A stretch of DNA of 53,821 nucleotides. Source: a virus. The stretch is taken from the IMG/VR virus record IMGVR_UViG_3300006124_000002, positions 1 to 53,821 of that record, one strand, 5' to 3'. This document shows, in pieces, positions 1-9,538 of this stretch (the stretch's first letter is position 1; each line of letters begins with the position of its first letter). The position numbers were made by a program, and so were the translations under genes. Below the pieces are notes generated by a model, which was not told where the DNA came from, searched no databases, and was given only the letters and a program-made list of their open reading frames with translations.

Positions 1-120
1 AAACAATGGTTTCTTGAACTTGCCCTCATAGTTCAGCGTTTCCAACTCTAACAAAGGCTTTTTCCTTTCCTGTAACCATTCCCTAGCCAAACGGCAATTT
101 CTTAAGTTAGATGGGTCACG
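1..120. repeat. Left copy of exact 120-bp terminal direct repeat
   Basis: Bases 1-120 are identical to bases 53702-53821. The minus-strand glycosyltransferase frame continues unbroken across the joint and ends 6 codons later. This fits an assembly overlap of a circular or circularly permuted molecule better than a biological terminal repeat, although a short true direct terminal repeat cannot be excluded from sequence alone. Confidence 0.95.
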
Positions 121-1509
121 ATGGAGTCCATCACCTTCCCAAAAGGACGGATGCCATTCATGGTAGATCAGATTCTCTATTTCCCTTCCTTGGGAAAGAT
201 TGAATAACTCCCTCATGATGCGATCCCAAGAGTGTCTACCCAATACCATATCGGGGAAAAGGTGATGGTTTCTCCTCCACCACCCAACCCTCATAGCGAA
301 CAGATCACACCCTGCATACTTTGCTCCTGCACTAATCCGATCATAGGAAAGCGGTTCATCCAGCCTCTTGAAGTCATGACGATAAGCATATGCTGGCAAG
401 GTTCCCTCTAGCCTCTGGATAAAGTTAGAGGCTACACAAGTATCCGTATTGGTCATCACCAAGACATCCGTATCATCCCTGCCAAGGCAAGCCAATCGGA
501 GCATATCCTTGATCATGGGTATCCTACGCTTCTCATCTGGTATAACTTCAGCGGAGCTTCTTACAAAGCAGTTGTCATCCAACCCAAGATCCACCCATCC
601 GATTCCTTTCCAAGTCTTTTCAGCCAAGGCATTGCGCCGCTTCTCATCCCCTGTAGCCCAAGGCATCCTCTGATAAACATGGACGATATTTGGTAGTGTT
701 GGCTTTGGTCTAGGGGTACGGATCAGATCCAATATCCGAGTCACATCCCTTGGGAAGTTCCTGTACCGGGTATATGAAGCGTAGAATGGTCTCCAAGCTG
801 TCCCATGCCACAGAGATGGTCTATCTGTCACGATTGCATGAACAGGCTTTGTAGTGGCGTATGCGAGGTGTAGAGGGCCGCTATCGGTTAGGATGAGTTG
901 CGCCGTGTTAGGATGATCCATGATACCTAAAATATCATAAAACTTTTCAGCCTTGATTTCAGCTAGGTCAATGATGTGGAACTCTGGAAGGCAGTTCTTT
1001 AAGATCTCCCATAGCAAATCATTGTATGGAAATGGTGAGGAGTTTCCCCCTGTAGACACAACGATCCAAGGCTTTGTCTTTGGAATGCCCCTGTACAGTC
1101 TCTTTTCCCTTTTCTTGTCCCGTATATCGAATACCAAAGGCAATTGGCGGGGCCATAGATCCAGCTTGTTAGCCAACCTCCAAGCATCTTGTTGGAAAGA
1201 GTCACAAATAATAGCAGGGCCATGATGGTTGCCGTAGACTTGGCTGACGATGACATCCGTAATCCCGACAACTTGGGTTGTGGTTACTGTATGCCCTAGC
1301 GTCTTGGCATAATCCAATGCGCCAGCAATGTCCTCAAAGGGGCCATCGTAGACTATTGGCTCCACATAAGAAACCCCATCTAGGATTTCAGCGTAGTCCT
1401 TGGATATGATCAGACTAGGTTTTGTGCCTGTCTCGTTGTACTCATTTTGGAGAACAGGAAGGAATGAGCATACATCTCCGTACCTTCCGAGGTTGAGATA
1501 TGTAGCCAC
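1..1509 (-). CDS. Two-domain glycosyltransferase (GT9-like N-terminal half), cut by window edge
   Basis: My translation starts at GTG 1509, three bases after the stop of the upstream 100-aa gene and in the same frame. It runs 503 codons to base 1; on the circle it adds KQTNS and stops at 53684, giving 508 aa. The first ~270 residues look like a GT-B glycosyltransferase of the ADP-heptose transferase (GT9) type: an N-terminal NLGRYGDV loop and the donor-site signature DSGPLHLAYATTKPVHAI. From about residue 285 (NIVHVYQ...) the second half resembles a GT-A-like domain, with a TNTDTC segment where a DxD-type motif might sit. No SD is visible, so translational coupling is likely. It probably modifies a sugar on the virion or host surface; the substrate is unknown. 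Confidence 0.7.
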   Translation of the reverse strand, partial: MATYLNLGRYGDVCSFLPVLQNEYNETGTKPSLIISKDYAEILDGVSYVEPIVYDGPFEDIAGALDYAKTLGHTVTTTQVVGITDVIVSQVYGNHHGPAIICDSFQQDAWRLANKLDLWPRQLPLVFDIRDKKREKRLYRGIPKTKPWIVVSTGGNSSPFPYNDLLWEILKNCLPEFHIIDLAEIKAEKFYDILGIMDHPNTAQLILTDSGPLHLAYATTKPVHAIVTDRPSLWHGTAWRPFYASYTRYRNFPRDVTRILDLIRTPRPKPTLPNIVHVYQRMPWATGDEKRRNALAEKTWKGIGWVDLGLDDNCFVRSSAEVIPDEKRRIPMIKDMLRLACLGRDDTDVLVMTNTDTCVASNFIQRLEGTLPAYAYRHDFKRLDEPLSYDRISAGAKYAGCDLFAMRVGWWRRNHHLFPDMVLGRHSWDRIMRELFNLSQGREIENLIYHEWHPSFWEGDGLHRDPSNLRNCRLAREWLQERKKPLLELETLNYEGKFKKPLF

Positions 1510-1512
1510 GAC

Positions 1513-1815
1513 TTACTCGTACTTCTTATGGAAAATCAGCGTCAGCGGAGGGAAGTCTTTCTTCTCTTCTGGTTCTGGAGTCTCCTCCTGTTGCGGAGGG
1601 AGTTGACCATATTGCTTGGCATAACGGAGAGTCTCAACAACAAAGTAGTTCCTCTGCTCCAGCAGGGCGATAACGATAGCTTGGTAGAAGCTAACCTCTG
1701 GCAATTTGTTCTTCTCTCCCTGCTCACGAATCTCTCGTAGATTCAGATCGCCGGGGAACTCTGATTGTTCAAAGGGATATTTAAGGGAAGGAGGCAGTAT
1801 GTATTTTTTGCTCAT
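1513..1815 (-). CDS. Small hypothetical protein, 100 aa
   Basis: This gene lies between the 2218-aa virion protein and the glycosyltransferase on the late strand. It is soluble, with a helical middle (residues ~25-65) and a Pro/Glu-rich stretch (PPQQEETPEPEEKK) before an aromatic C-terminus (IFHKKYE). I recognise no family. Its stop (1513-1515) is followed after 3 bases by the GTG of the glycosyltransferase, so the two are probably translationally coupled. The 53-base gap to the upstream gene contains no clear SD or promoter. Confidence 0.65.
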   Translation of the reverse strand: MSKKYILPPSLKYPFEQSEFPGDLNLREIREQGEKNKLPEVSFYQAIVIALLEQRNYFVVETLRYAKQYGQLPPQQEETPEPEEKKDFPPLTLIFHKKYE

Positions 1816-1868
1816 GGCGTGGTTGGTTAAGCGGCAATCCTTTCCAATTTCTGTAAGGATGGCAAGGA

Positions 1869-4800
1869 TTATCGCATATCTCTCAAGAGATCCAATGCGG
1901 CGGCTGAAGTATCTTTTCTCCTGTCCTTTGCCCTATCATAAACAGATAGTTGTTCTTGGTTAAGACTGTTCAAGAAGTCTTTCACTTGATCCTTGTTTGG
2001 GAACAATCTCATAGAAGGATATGTGTTTTTATAATATTTTTGAATCGTTGAAGCTGGTTCTTTTTCCAGAAGTTTTTGCATTTCAATCCTAGCATTGGTC
2101 ATGTTTCCAATCATTAACGCATGATTTAGATCACGATATTTTGCTGAATGTCCAGCTTCCCTATCTTCAATTTTATTATCCAATTTGAAGTGATTTGCCA
2201 AAGTGTACATACGAGACTCATCACTAGGAGCTTGCTCAAGTTTAACACCAAATGTGGAGAACAATTGCTTTTGATATTGACCAGCAAATTGTTGATTCGG
2301 TTCACCACTAGCGGCTTCTTTAGCGGCTGAATAAATTGTAGCTCCAGCAATAGGAAGAGGAACAGAATCCTCTAGCATTCCTTTCCACTTCTGACCGGGT
2401 GCATAATATGTACCCAACATATTTTTGTTGGTAACAGCATCCCATACTGGACGCATAGGAACGGATGAACGACTACGGAAATAGTCCATTGCGGTTTGTA
2501 ATGCATCTCCAGTTCTCTCATATCCCTTCATCAAAAGATGAGTTGTTTCCATAGCAAGGGACATTGGATTAAGGAAGAACCCCGGCCCTCCCCAAGCATC
2601 TGGAATCCAAGCACTAATCTTTGCTCCAATTCCTTCCTCTGGATTTTCCCATGTAGGAGTTCCCCTTGTTGCGTAATTGATCATTTGGTTAGCAACAAAT
2701 TGTGCAACCATCATTCCACCAACTGATCGTGCAAGGACTCCAGCAAAAAGACGCTTGCCAGTTGCGGCATCAAGCAATGCCTTTCCTGTCTGACCCATTG
2801 CACCAAGTTCAGTACGGATTAGACCTTCGTTCCATTGAGGGGCAAGGAACATAAACCTAGCAGTATCTTGCATAGTTTTGCTTTTTAGAAGCCCCTGCCT
2901 TCCAAGATTTCCGAAACGAGTATTAAGATCCTTGCTTACCATCCTAGCGACATCAGCTTCTGGTAAACTTGGATAAGCATTACGATAGCGTTGGAACTCA
3001 AGCAACCAACTTTCGGACATTGCTCCACGCTGGAATTGATTAAAAAGCCAAGAGTTGAAGTCTCCAAGACCGGGTATTTTATGTACCCAATCTTGATGCA
3101 GAGCATCAGAAATACCACCAACATTGTATCCTGTCTTAACGGCAAGGTTTAAGAGACGCTTGTTTTCTAATAATCCTTTTGCCCATTTCTTTGGAATCTC
3201 TCCATTGGCAATCATCTTCTGCAACTCTGGTAATGATTGATCAAGAAGCGTTGCTCCTTTGCGATATGAAGGTACAGGAAGTTTGAATGTTTTAATTCCA
3301 AGTGCTTTGATCAAAGAATCCCAAATTGCAATACGACCAAGGTGATATGTATCCAACCCAAGAGTAATTGATTTGCCAGCACCAGCAGTCTTCTGAATGG
3401 TTTGACCAACCATGTTTTTGCTCCATGCAGAAGGGTCATTCAAAGCCCCAATAATGCCTTCATAACCATCTTTGATTGCCACACGCTGACCAGCAAGAGT
3501 CTCTTGTTTGTAACCTCTAGGAACTTGTAGATAGCTTGAACCATCTGGACGCTTGACGATTGAAACCTTGGTAGCAATAGGATCGCCAGATGCAGGGTCA
3601 ATAGTGCCTTTTAAGGAGTCAATCCAAGAACGATAGTTAATTGATTTCTGACCAGATGACAGACGCTTTTGGAGAAGATCAACAGCATTGATGCTCTTCG
3701 GGTCTATACCAGCGGCAATTGAATCAGCAAAGGTATCATAGGTACGCATTTTGCGAAAACCAGTTGCTGATCCTGCACCAGAACCACCAAAGAGTTCTTG
3801 TTCCTCTAGGTCTTGGTAGTGGGGAACATATCCATCACGCACAGGAGTATCTATTCCGTTAGCATTCTCTTGGGCTACTTGGTGAAGACCAATCTGTTCG
3901 TACTTTTGTGCTATAGGATCAAAGCGAGAGAAGTTTTTATCAGCAAAGTCAATTGCGGCTATGGCTTTCTTCTTCCATGCAGGATTTGCATCTGGAGAGT
4001 TTTCAATCTTTTGCCTCATGTTTGCCAACTCCATCTGATCTCCCTTGGCTTCAATTACGAATGAAAGAGCATCAGCGGCCTTATCTTTCTGGCCCTTGAA
4101 CTCACGCTTGAGATCATTAGCAACTTCATTGCTCTGTTGTTTTGAATAGATATTGGCGGCATTGTCACCAGCATCCCTCATGTATGAGATAGCTTCCTTG
4201 GCTGGCTTACGCTTGAAAGTATTTACGATGGTATTGCGAGTCTTCTTAACAACAGGTGTTGCTTGGAAACGAGTCTCAATCTCCTCCCGCTTCTTGGATG
4301 CCTCTTGTTCAGTAGGACGATCCTGCTGGAACATGGGCTGACCTTCTTTGGTCACGCTCTCACGCATCTCTGGCGTGATCTCGACTTTCCAGATTTTGGT
4401 AGCTGGTTTTTCTTCAACACGAATTTTGCCATCCAAAACATTATTTGAAAGATACTCTTCAGCAAGTTGCTTGTTTTGGAAATTTCTAGTTTTACCATTT
4501 TCAAGCTGAACTACATATTTACCAACATCACCTAAATCTGTTTCTTCAACCTTTGCGCCCCACTTCTTGACATACTTGCCAATCTCTTTGGGAAGGATCT
4601 GGTCGTAGAAGCCTTTCATGCCTTCGCCGCCTACTTTGAGGTCAACGCCTGAAAGGGTTCTAACTCCACCTTTGTATGGTGCATCGACAATCTTTTGTGC
4701 CGCTTCTTTTCCAATATAATCAGCTAATTTATCTGGAGTAACATCAGATGCTACTTCTCTTAAATGTATAGCATCTCCACCTTTTTCACGAACCCAAAGT

Positions 4801-7800
4801 TTTTTTCCAATAGGACTCCATTGAACTTCGTCAACTTGCTTACTCAAGTCATAGCGTTCGGACTGCGTGTCTCCTTTAGTCCAGCCTACCCACTCCTTGC
4901 CGCTTGCGATAGCATCACGCAAGGCTCGCTTAAACATCTGGACTGACCAATCTTTGCGGAAGGGAGCGTCAGGTACTCCAGATTTAGCCATAAGATCAGC
5001 CTTACGTTCTGCTTCTGCTTCGGTGTCTTCTTGACCTACAATTCTTCCATTTTCATCATAAATAGACCAGACCTCTCCCTCAATAGTATCTCTTGGCAGA
5101 ACCCTTAATTCTTTATTATTTTCTCCCTTATATCCTTGCTCCCTTCCCTGCTGATGCCTGTCAGACTGAATCTCTTCAATAAACAAGCCATTGCGTCCCT
5201 CGCTATCAGGACGCTCGTCTAGCCTCATGTGGGCTACATAGTTGGGGATGTCTCGGAAGTGAGAAGAGGTGTATTCAACTTTTGAACGACCCTGCGTTTC
5301 TTGTGAAAGGCGATTATATTCAGCAATGTTCTCTTCGGTATGTGGAAGAGATTTTAACTCGTTCATTCGCTTAATTCGCGAATCTGTTGAAGGCATCGTC
5401 AGCACAACCTCCCTGTAGTTTTCGCCATTAGGCAGAATCAAATCTCCTCTTTCATATTTTGGACGATTCTCAATACCAGCATCGTTAATCTCCAAGGCTT
5501 CCACACGGGCAGTCATGTGGTTAGCTTCTTTCCACAAGGCATTTGCCCTTGTCTGATTGCCAACACGCTGTGCTTGTCTAGCTTGCCTTTCAAATTCCTC
5601 TTGCTTTGCATACAGGGTATCAGCGGTACTCTTGTCACGGATGTTTTGAAGCCTCATTAACTCTTGGAATGTTCCGCTTCCAAGACGATCATCAATAGCA
5701 CCAAGAGGAGCCTTGGCATTTTCCTTCTCAAGATATGCAAGCCTTTCCTTATCGGCATTTGATAGAACTTCATCTGGTCTTGCACCAAGGCGAACCTCCT
5801 CAAACTTCACAGCACCCTCGTTCTTGAGGTAGTCAAGCACCTCCTCCTTGGTGACGCTCTTCTTGCCCTCTAGGAAGCCATCAATGTTGCTCCACTTGAG
5901 TTCGTCAGGCTTTACTCCACTTCCCTTTGCAGGGTCAATGATAGCCTTGATCTGCTCTACAGATGCCTTGTTCGGCATCTTGTCTGTTATCGTCCTTTGG
6001 AGTTGGGAGTAGAAGTCTTTGTTCCTTTTCTCTTCGTCCTGTTGGAACATTGGGCCTTTGCCTTCCTCTGGAGCAGACACAGGCTCATCCTTGCCTTCAG
6101 CAAACTTGCTCAATCCATCGACAAGCATATCCCTAGCCTTCTGGATGTCCTTGGTAAAGTCTCCACCCATCTTCCAATCCTTAAGTTGGTAGAGGAGTTT
6201 GTTCAGCCAATCAACGGTCTTGGTAGCAAGTTCCTTGAAAGACTTGGGATTCTTCTTGGCAAGATCATTCCAGAACTTCGGGTCTTGCATGGCATCCCCA
6301 AGGAAGTCTCCAATGTGTTCATCAAAGAAACGGGACTTGTCATAACCAGCCGCTTTGTATTTGGCTTCTAATCCTGCCCAATCCTTAATCAAAGGCGTAA
6401 TCTGCATTCGCAGACTATTTGCCAGCACAGGAGAGTTCAGTTCAATGTGATGCCACAATTCGTGACCAGCAGTAAAGAGATGCGGTCTAGCACCATCAAT
6501 CTTTAAGAAAATATAATCCTTGAGTGCAGGGTCAACACCCGTAGCACCATTGATCTTGGTTCCCTCTTCGCCTTTGTAGAGAACGATCTTCTTGCCAAAA
6601 ATCCCTGCTAATTTGTCTGCCAGTTTATAGGCAGGGTTGTTAATTAACTGGCGTAGATCTTGTAGGGTTGGGAGATGGAACCTTTGTCTGTTATTCGTTC
6701 GTGCATCTTCCTTATTGAGTCGCTGTAGTGCCTCGTTCGCTTCATCAAAGAAAGCCGTATTTGGCATCGCTGAACGCAGTTCAGCTTCGGTCGTTTGGCT
6801 TGTTTCACCTTCGCCTCCTACTTTTTCACCTTCACCTTGTGGCTGTGCAGTTCCCGCTTCAGCTTCTCCTTCTGGCTTGGCTTCAGCGGAGACACTTTCG
6901 ACAGAAGATACCCCACCTGTTTTTTGCTCTTGGTTTTGGGTTGTTGTTTCATCTTTTGGTGCAAATCGTTCATCACCTTGAGGGGTTGGAATCTCAATGT
7001 CAATGGGTTTTCCTTGCCTCAACAATTGCATCTGATCGGCAATCTTTGATGCTCTTGCCCTCAATGCAGGGCGGTCTTGATGATCTTCTGGCAAATTGCC
7101 AAGTTGATTTGCAACATCAGCGGCTTGTTGTTTCAACACACCCCATTGAGCATCCACCTTTTGTTGATCAACAGTCTGTGGTGCTGGAGCTTGATCATTT
7201 GCCCCGGCGTTAATCTTGGCTTCTTTTTCGTTTACAAAAGGATTTTTAGAAGGAGTCAATCCAGCATGAAGTCCAGCAAATGCACCAAATGCAATATCTG
7301 GAACAGCTTGCTCAATTGTAGGCATGACATTCTGTCCTTGAGCCGCACGAATGCCAGCAGATGTTGCCAGATTAACTCCAGCGGCGGCTGTACCTCCTGC
7401 AAGGCCCCTAACCAAAGGAGAAACCCCTTTTAACAAAGCACTTGTTGCTTTAGCAGTAAGTTCTCCACCAACTGTATATGCGGCAAGTGCAGGAACTGTG
7501 GCTAGTGCCGCTTCACTTCCTGCTCTGTGTCCAGCGGAATCAAGCTGTGATTGATCAGTCACTCCCTGCTGTTTTAATTCAGCAACCTTGGCATCATATC
7601 CTTCACCATAGGCTTGACTCCCACCCATAATTGCCATCGTTGGCAATGCCAATGGCCCTGCCAACATAGCTGGAGCTAATCCTACAACATTACCAACACC
7701 TCTTCCAAGCTGTGCCGCTATGGATGTGTCTTTTTGAGATACTCCAAATGCAGGAAACATTCCAGCGGCTTGTTCACTTAATACTCCCGCTTGCTGACCA

Positions 7801-8525
7801 ATCTGTTTCCTTTCCTGTATCAATGCTTGTTGTTGAGCATCAGAAGCGTATTGAGGAAGTTTAAGTGTTTGTTCTTTCTGTGCTTGAAGATCACCAATCT
7901 GTTGTTCCAGATCATTAATCTGATTTCCATATTCAGCAGTAGAGAATCCTTGCTTCTTAACAATCCCTTGAATGGCATCTAGGGATGCTTGCCTATCAGC
8001 AATTGCTTTATCAAAAGCAGATGTAGCTTCTTGAGTAGTTGCACCACGCTGGAAAGGAGCATTTACTCCAGAGATATCTGTTACTGGTGCGGCTCCTGCT
8101 CTCTCAAACCCACCAGCAGTTTGTATTGCTCCAGCGGCGGTCTGTGCGGCGGTAGACTTGGCAAGGTTTTCATACCAAGGAATTGCAGGAAGATTGATAA
8201 CCTTTCCTGTTTGCTCTGGAGCTACTACTGGCTCCATGAATTGAGCATACGGATTAGAACTTTGTTGTGGTTGCGGTGTAGCTTGAGGAACCGATTGCGT
8301 GTAATTGGAAGTCAGATCATTCGGATCAGACAATGGCAAGTTGTTAGAAGTTGCCTGTTGATTTAAGAATTGTTCATACGGATTAGCTCCATATGCATTT
8401 GATGCTCCAGTATTAGGAGGAAGATTTAATGGTTTACCACTTGGGCTAATTGGCCCTTCATCTGGAACTACAGCTTGCTGATCGTTTTGAGATGGAGCAA
8501 GGAACTGTTCATACACATTTGCCAT
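1869..8525 (-). CDS. Giant polyvalent virion/ejection protein, 2218 aa, zincin-like motif
   Basis: The largest gene of the window. Visible layout: three short repeats near the N-terminus (VYEQFLA at ~residue 4, NPYEQFL at ~47, NPYAQFM at ~91); a Gly/Ala-rich hydrophobic stretch at ~270-395; a metalloprotease-like HELWHH at 688-693 with the next helices; PMFQQD linkers at 825-830 and 1397-1402; between them a segment with KWSNIDGFLEGKKSVTKEEV (~870-895) and conserved blocks near HFRDIPNYVAHMR (~1090); a helical/hydrophobic C-terminal third with WENPEEG and GGPGFFLNPMS (~1945-1990). PMFQ linkers and these blocks are typical of large polyvalent phage proteins thought to be packaged and injected with DNA. 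It is last of three ejection-type genes. Protease activity is inferred from the motif only. Confidence 0.75.
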   Translation of the reverse strand: MANVYEQFLAPSQNDQQAVVPDEGPISPSGKPLNLPPNTGASNAYGANPYEQFLNQQATSNNLPLSDPNDLTSNYTQSVPQATPQPQQSSNPYAQFMEPVVAPEQTGKVINLPAIPWYENLAKSTAAQTAAGAIQTAGGFERAGAAPVTDISGVNAPFQRGATTQEATSAFDKAIADRQASLDAIQGIVKKQGFSTAEYGNQINDLEQQIGDLQAQKEQTLKLPQYASDAQQQALIQERKQIGQQAGVLSEQAAGMFPAFGVSQKDTSIAAQLGRGVGNVVGLAPAMLAGPLALPTMAIMGGSQAYGEGYDAKVAELKQQGVTDQSQLDSAGHRAGSEAALATVPALAAYTVGGELTAKATSALLKGVSPLVRGLAGGTAAAGVNLATSAGIRAAQGQNVMPTIEQAVPDIAFGAFAGLHAGLTPSKNPFVNEKEAKINAGANDQAPAPQTVDQQKVDAQWGVLKQQAADVANQLGNLPEDHQDRPALRARASKIADQMQLLRQGKPIDIEIPTPQGDERFAPKDETTTQNQEQKTGGVSSVESVSAEAKPEGEAEAGTAQPQGEGEKVGGEGETSQTTEAELRSAMPNTAFFDEANEALQRLNKEDARTNNRQRFHLPTLQDLRQLINNPAYKLADKLAGIFGKKIVLYKGEEGTKINGATGVDPALKDYIFLKIDGARPHLFTAGHELWHHIELNSPVLANSLRMQITPLIKDWAGLEAKYKAAGYDKSRFFDEHIGDFLGDAMQDPKFWNDLAKKNPKSFKELATKTVDWLNKLLYQLKDWKMGGDFTKDIQKARDMLVDGLSKFAEGKDEPVSAPEEGKGPMFQQDEEKRNKDFYSQLQRTITDKMPNKASVEQIKAIIDPAKGSGVKPDELKWSNIDGFLEGKKSVTKEEVLDYLKNEGAVKFEEVRLGARPDEVLSNADKERLAYLEKENAKAPLGAIDDRLGSGTFQELMRLQNIRDKSTADTLYAKQEEFERQARQAQRVGNQTRANALWKEANHMTARVEALEINDAGIENRPKYERGDLILPNGENYREVVLTMPSTDSRIKRMNELKSLPHTEENIAEYNRLSQETQGRSKVEYTSSHFRDIPNYVAHMRLDERPDSEGRNGLFIEEIQSDRHQQGREQGYKGENNKELRVLPRDTIEGEVWSIYDENGRIVGQEDTEAEAERKADLMAKSGVPDAPFRKDWSVQMFKRALRDAIASGKEWVGWTKGDTQSERYDLSKQVDEVQWSPIGKKLWVREKGGDAIHLREVASDVTPDKLADYIGKEAAQKIVDAPYKGGVRTLSGVDLKVGGEGMKGFYDQILPKEIGKYVKKWGAKVEETDLGDVGKYVVQLENGKTRNFQNKQLAEEYLSNNVLDGKIRVEEKPATKIWKVEITPEMRESVTKEGQPMFQQDRPTEQEASKKREEIETRFQATPVVKKTRNTIVNTFKRKPAKEAISYMRDAGDNAANIYSKQQSNEVANDLKREFKGQKDKAADALSFVIEAKGDQMELANMRQKIENSPDANPAWKKKAIAAIDFADKNFSRFDPIAQKYEQIGLHQVAQENANGIDTPVRDGYVPHYQDLEEQELFGGSGAGSATGFRKMRTYDTFADSIAAGIDPKSINAVDLLQKRLSSGQKSINYRSWIDSLKGTIDPASGDPIATKVSIVKRPDGSSYLQVPRGYKQETLAGQRVAIKDGYEGIIGALNDPSAWSKNMVGQTIQKTAGAGKSITLGLDTYHLGRIAIWDSLIKALGIKTFKLPVPSYRKGATLLDQSLPELQKMIANGEIPKKWAKGLLENKRLLNLAVKTGYNVGGISDALHQDWVHKIPGLGDFNSWLFNQFQRGAMSESWLLEFQRYRNAYPSLPEADVARMVSKDLNTRFGNLGRQGLLKSKTMQDTARFMFLAPQWNEGLIRTELGAMGQTGKALLDAATGKRLFAGVLARSVGGMMVAQFVANQMINYATRGTPTWENPEEGIGAKISAWIPDAWGGPGFFLNPMSLAMETTHLLMKGYERTGDALQTAMDYFRSRSSVPMRPVWDAVTNKNMLGTYYAPGQKWKGMLEDSVPLPIAGATIYSAAKEAASGEPNQQFAGQYQKQLFSTFGVKLEQAPSDESRMYTLANHFKLDNKIEDREAGHSAKYRDLNHALMIGNMTNARIEMQKLLEKEPASTIQKYYKNTYPSMRLFPNKDQVKDFLNSLNQEQLSVYDRAKDRRKDTSAAALDLLRDMR

Positions 8526-8531
8526 ATCATT

Positions 8532-9533
8532 TTATGATACCAGTTCTTGATCTTGACTGCTACCCTCAACTGCTTCTGATTCATCTGCCTGTTCTGGCGA
8601 TTGTTGAGCAACTTGACCACTCATTCCGCTATCAGTAGATGCTTGAGGATTAAGTAGTTGTTGTGCCGCACCATGTCCAAACATAGCATCAAAATCATTT
8701 GCTGTGTTTGGATTCTTTTTAAGATAATCAATAGCCCTTTGAGGAATAACAGGGCCAGTACCTTCTTTTGCGGCTGGCAATTGTCCACTAATTTGAGGAG
8801 CGTTTTGAAGAATGTTTATCTTGTTCTGCAATGATTCAATGTTGGCTTTATTAGGGCCACCCATTCCAAGAATGCTTTTTTTAGCTTGTTCAGTTTTTAA
8901 TTGATTCTTTAATGAAGATATATCAGTTGATGAATCTATTGGAGGAAGATTGACTTTGGCTCCAAGGCTGTTTCTTAAATTCTGCCTTTGTTGGATTATG
9001 TTGTTATAGGTAGCTTGATCATTTTTCCTCAATGCAGATGATTGATCTTGTTCCAACTTGGTATCTAAATCGTAAGCATTTTTAAGATCAGTAACAGTTG
9101 CGGATTTCTGTTGTCCCTGCCAACTAGGATTCATTCCAGCAGGGGGTTCCATTAATCCAGAACCATACTTTCCATATAAAGCGGCATTTCTACCTTGTAG
9201 ATACATTTGAGTCCTCAACAAATGTTGCGTGTTTAGATTGGCAGACTGTGCCATGTTCACAGCGTGATTTGCCATAGGAGCAAGCAAAGGGTTCTGTGAT
9301 CCAACTAATGCGGCATTGTAGACATCTCCAAGTCCATTAGGATCTCCAGAGGCAATCTTCTGCATACCCTGCTGGTACTGCTGTTGAAGCATTGGCAACA
9401 TTGCCTTTGCCGATTGCGTGGCGGCATGAGTCTCAATTGCATTGCCAATTTGTTGACCAAGGCCAGCAAGGGAATTAACCGTCTGGAGATTGGCTTGTTC
9501 GATTGTTGAAAATGGTGCGTATCCGATTGGCAT
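8532..9533 (-). CDS. Putative internal virion/ejection protein, 333 aa
   Basis: Gln/Asn/Ala-rich helical protein directly upstream of the 2218-aa protein (6-base gap) and 5 bases after the 335-aa Gly-rich protein. The N-terminal third (IEQANLQTVNSLAGLGQQIGN...) and a central coiled-coil-like part (~140-240) alternate with low-complexity tails; the C-terminus is acidic (ESEAVEGSSQDQE). There are no transmembrane segments or catalytic motifs. Position and composition match the second of three ejection proteins found in short-tailed phages, but I see no diagnostic signature. No SD is visible. Confidence 0.55.
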   Translation of the reverse strand: MPIGYAPFSTIEQANLQTVNSLAGLGQQIGNAIETHAATQSAKAMLPMLQQQYQQGMQKIASGDPNGLGDVYNAALVGSQNPLLAPMANHAVNMAQSANLNTQHLLRTQMYLQGRNAALYGKYGSGLMEPPAGMNPSWQGQQKSATVTDLKNAYDLDTKLEQDQSSALRKNDQATYNNIIQQRQNLRNSLGAKVNLPPIDSSTDISSLKNQLKTEQAKKSILGMGGPNKANIESLQNKINILQNAPQISGQLPAAKEGTGPVIPQRAIDYLKKNPNTANDFDAMFGHGAAQQLLNPQASTDSGMSGQVAQQSPEQADESEAVEGSSQDQELVS

Positions 9534-9538
9534 ATGTT

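Noticed and set aside
5997-8366. Several 100-160 codon plus-strand frames opposite the 2218-aa gene
   Set aside because: They are antisense shadows with Leu/Ser/Cys-rich products, no starts with SD, and no continuity beyond the real gene.
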